A stretch of DNA of 6,904 bases. It comes from Chloroflexota bacterium (lineage in GTDB: Bacteria > Chloroflexota > Anaerolineae > Caldilineales > Caldilineaceae). The stretch's first letter is position 1. The number at the start of each line of letters is the position of its first letter. Shown here piece after piece: positions 5,076 through 6,904 of this stretch. The position numbers were made by a program, and so were the translations under genes. The DNA lies in the NCBI GenBank assembly GCA_003577005.1, contig QEUW01000399.1, positions 1 to 6,904 on the forward strand. The letters are read 5' to 3'. The notes below the pieces were generated by a model, which saw only the letters and a program-made list of their open reading frames with translations, was not told the origin of the DNA and did no database searches.

Positions 5076-6904
5076 TCAGTGGGAGGCGAGCTCGACGCGC
5101 ACCCGCAGGCGGGCATCGAGCGCCAGGACACCCTGGTCGTCGGCCAGAAGCGGGTTGATGTCCAGTTCGCAGAGCTCCGGGAGGTCAGCAACCAGCTGGG
5201 CCACCGCCAGCAGGGTAGCGTAGATGGCGCTCATATCGGCGGGTGGCTGGTTGCGATAACCGGCCAGCAGTCTGGCAACGCGCGTGCGGGCGACCAGATC
5301 ATGCGCCAGATTCAGATTCAGCGGCGGCAGCGCCACGGCGCGGTCGCCCACCACCTCCACCGCCGCGCCCCCTTGGCCAAAGAGGATCACCGGGCCAAAG
5401 ATCGGGTCGGTGGCGACACCTACGATGAGTTCGTGGGCGTGGGGCCGGCGCGCCATCGCCTGGACGCTAAAACCGTTGATCGTCGCATCGGGCCGCACTT
5501 CGCAGATATGACCTTGCATCGCCACTGCCGCCGCCCGCACTTCGGCTGGCGTCTCCAGAGCGAGCGCGACCCCACCGATATCGCTCTTGTGGGTGATCTC
5601 CGGCGAGACGATCTTGAGCGCCAGCGGGCCGCCCATCTCGGCGGCCAGGGCGGCGCATTCATCCGGCGTCCTGGCAAACCGGGTCGTGACAACCGGAATG
5701 CCATAGGCTGCTAGCACTTGCTTGGCTTCGGGCTCGGTCAGGATTTCCCGGCCAGCGTCGAGCGCAGCCTGAACCACGGCGCGCGCCTGCTCCGCCCTAG
5801 CCCGTGGGACCACCGGCCCGGTGGGCAAACGCTCTTCCAGTAACTGCGCCTGGGCGCGCCGGTAATGCACCATCTGCAAGAAAGCGTCCACCGCATCTTC
5901 GGGCGAATCATAGGCGGGGATGCCGGCCTCGGCGCAGATGCGGCGGGCGGCTGCGGTGCTCTCGCGGCCCAGCCAGCAGGTCAACACGTTGCGCCGGGCG
6001 GCCTGGATGGCCGGCGCCAGTTCCAGGGCGATCTCATAGCTGGGCACAATGGCCGACGGCGAGTGGATAAAGAGCACCGCATCCGCACCGGGGTCGTCGA
6101 GCAGAGCCTGTAAGGTCTGCACATAGCGCAACGGCAGCGCGTCGCCGATGATATCGACGGGGTTGCCGCGCGACCAGTTGGCTGGCAAGAAGCTATCCAG
6201 CCGCTGCAAGGTCTCCGGGCCGAGCGACGCCAGTTGGCCGCCGCGCAGAACCAGGGCGTCGGTGGCCATCACGCCGGGGCCGCCGCCGTTGGTGAAGATG
6301 ACCAGTCGCACACCCTGCAAGGGCCGGGTACGGGCCAGCGTCGCCACGGCGTTGAAGAGATCCTCGATGGTGTCAACGCGCAGGATGCCGGCGCGGCGCA
6401 GTGCAGCGTCAAAGACATCGTCGGCGCCGGCCAGCGCGCCGGTGTGCGAAAAGGCGGCCTGGGCGCCTTCGCTCACCCGGCCTGCCTTGACCGCGATGAT
6501 CGGCTTGCTGCGGGCGGCGCGCTGCGCAGCGCGCAGAAACTTGGGCGCATCCCGGATCGACTCGATGTAGAGCAGGATCGCCTGTGTCGCCGGGTCGCGG
6601 CCCAGGTACTCCAGCACATCGCCAAAATCGACATCCACGCTGTTGCCCAACGAGATAAAACTGGAAAAACCGATGCCATCGGCCTTGGCCCAGTCGAGCA
6701 CCACGGTGGCCAACGCACCCGACTGCGTCACAAAGGCGATGTTGCCGGGCAGCGGCTGCGTATGGGCAAAGCTGGCGTTCAACCCAATGCCAGGAACCAT
6801 CAAGCCGACACAGTTGGGGCCAAGCAGGCGCACGCCGTGGGAGCGGGCGGCTGCCAGCGTGGCCTGTTGCAGCGTCTGTCCCTGGGGGCCGGTCTCCTGG
6901 TCCA
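5076..6904 (-). CDS. ADP-forming acyl-CoA synthetase (acetate--CoA ligase family), N-terminus beyond the window
   Basis: The enzyme family converts carboxylate + CoA + ATP to acyl-CoA + ADP + phosphate, reversibly. The frame is open to the right edge: before the GTG at 6833, codons back to base 6902 read DQETGPQGQT...ARSHG, normal family sequence. That GTG is therefore internal and the true start is outside. Counting from it, residues 1-60 are the end of the CoA-binding domain (RLLGPNCVGL, FVTQSGAL). Residues 60-330 are the CoA-ligase region with SHTGALAG, whose His130 corresponds to the phospho-histidine of this family. Residues about 345-580 form the ATP-grasp domain (LTEPEAKQVLAAYGIP, LKIVSPEITHKSDIGGV, FGQGGAAVEV, ELDINPLL). 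Alpha and beta parts are fused. The chain ends after ALDARLRVRVELASH, so the C-terminal GNAT domain of Pat-type protein acetyltransferases is absent. The substrate is not predictable; acetate or another short acid is usual. No link to the kinase is evident. Confidence 0.92.
   Translation of the reverse strand, partial: DQETGPQGQTLQQATLAAARSHGVRLLGPNCVGLMVPGIGLNASFAHTQPLPGNIAFVTQSGALATVVLDWAKADGIGFSSFISLGNSVDVDFGDVLEYLGRDPATQAILLYIESIRDAPKFLRAAQRAARSKPIIAVKAGRVSEGAQAAFSHTGALAGADDVFDAALRRAGILRVDTIEDLFNAVATLARTRPLQGVRLVIFTNGGGPGVMATDALVLRGGQLASLGPETLQRLDSFLPANWSRGNPVDIIGDALPLRYVQTLQALLDDPGADAVLFIHSPSAIVPSYEIALELAPAIQAARRNVLTCWLGRESTAAARRICAEAGIPAYDSPEDAVDAFLQMVHYRRAQAQLLEERLPTGPVVPRARAEQARAVVQAALDAGREILTEPEAKQVLAAYGIPVVTTRFARTPDECAALAAEMGGPLALKIVSPEITHKSDIGGVALALETPAEVRAAAVAMQGHICEVRPDATINGFSVQAMARRPHAHELIVGVATDPIFGPVILFGQGGAAVEVVGDRAVALPPLNLNLAHDLVARTRVARLLAGYRNQPPADMSAIYATLLAVAQLVADLPELCELDINPLLADDQGVLALDARLRVRVELASH
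6517..6534. repeat. 18-bp perfect palindrome inside the synthetase gene
   Basis: GCGCGCTGC is followed directly by its exact complement GCAGCGCGC with no spacer. It lies in codons for an Ala/Arg-rich helix (LRAAQRAA) after the first conserved block of the synthetase. It is probably a by-product of GC-rich codon choice. Confidence 0.4.

Noticed and set aside
5079..5714. 211-residue plus-strand frame opposite the synthetase
   Set aside because: His/Arg/Gly-rich composition typical of an antisense frame in GC-rich DNA; the minus frame carries conserved ATP-grasp motifs.

Overview
The window is a moderately GC-rich bacterial segment in which every gene I can support reads leftward (minus strand). 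In transcriptional order, from high to low coordinates, it holds: (1) the C-terminal part of an ADP-forming acyl-CoA synthetase, running off the right edge; (2) a 288-bp gap with a good sigma70-like promoter and an upstream inverted repeat; (3) a 1087-residue CheB-CheR-PAS-coiled coil-PAS-histidine kinase fusion; (4) a NarL/FixJ response regulator whose start overlaps the kinase stop by 4 bp (ATGA); (5) a 353-bp non-coding gap opening with a strong perfect stem-loop; (6) a receiver-only, partly degenerate response regulator paralogous to the first; and (7) the first codons of a third response regulator, cut by the left edge and too short to appear in a routine ORF search.

The kinase and the full-length regulator look like one two-component system. 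They overlap, the kinase has the HisKA_3/HATPase_c module that typically pairs with LuxR-HTH regulators, and the regulator keeps the full phosphorylation pocket. The kinase N-terminus carries intact catalytic motifs of a CheB methylesterase and a CheR methyltransferase, but no chemoreceptor, CheA or CheW gene is visible here. The enzyme domains may therefore act inside a signalling kinase and not in classical chemotaxis. The two extra regulators downstream suggest a local expansion by duplication; one has lost its DNA-binding domain and two residues of its active site.

The synthetase is probably an unrelated metabolic neighbour. It would make acyl-CoA from a carboxylate, CoA and ATP, or run in reverse to make ATP.

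The organism cannot be fixed from this sequence. Large CheB/CheR fusion kinases followed by LuxR-type regulators, together with ADP-forming acyl-CoA synthetases, fit Chloroflexota or some Proteobacteria with many two-component systems. This is inference from protein style, not a database result. No tRNA, rRNA, CRISPR array, transposase or phage gene was seen.
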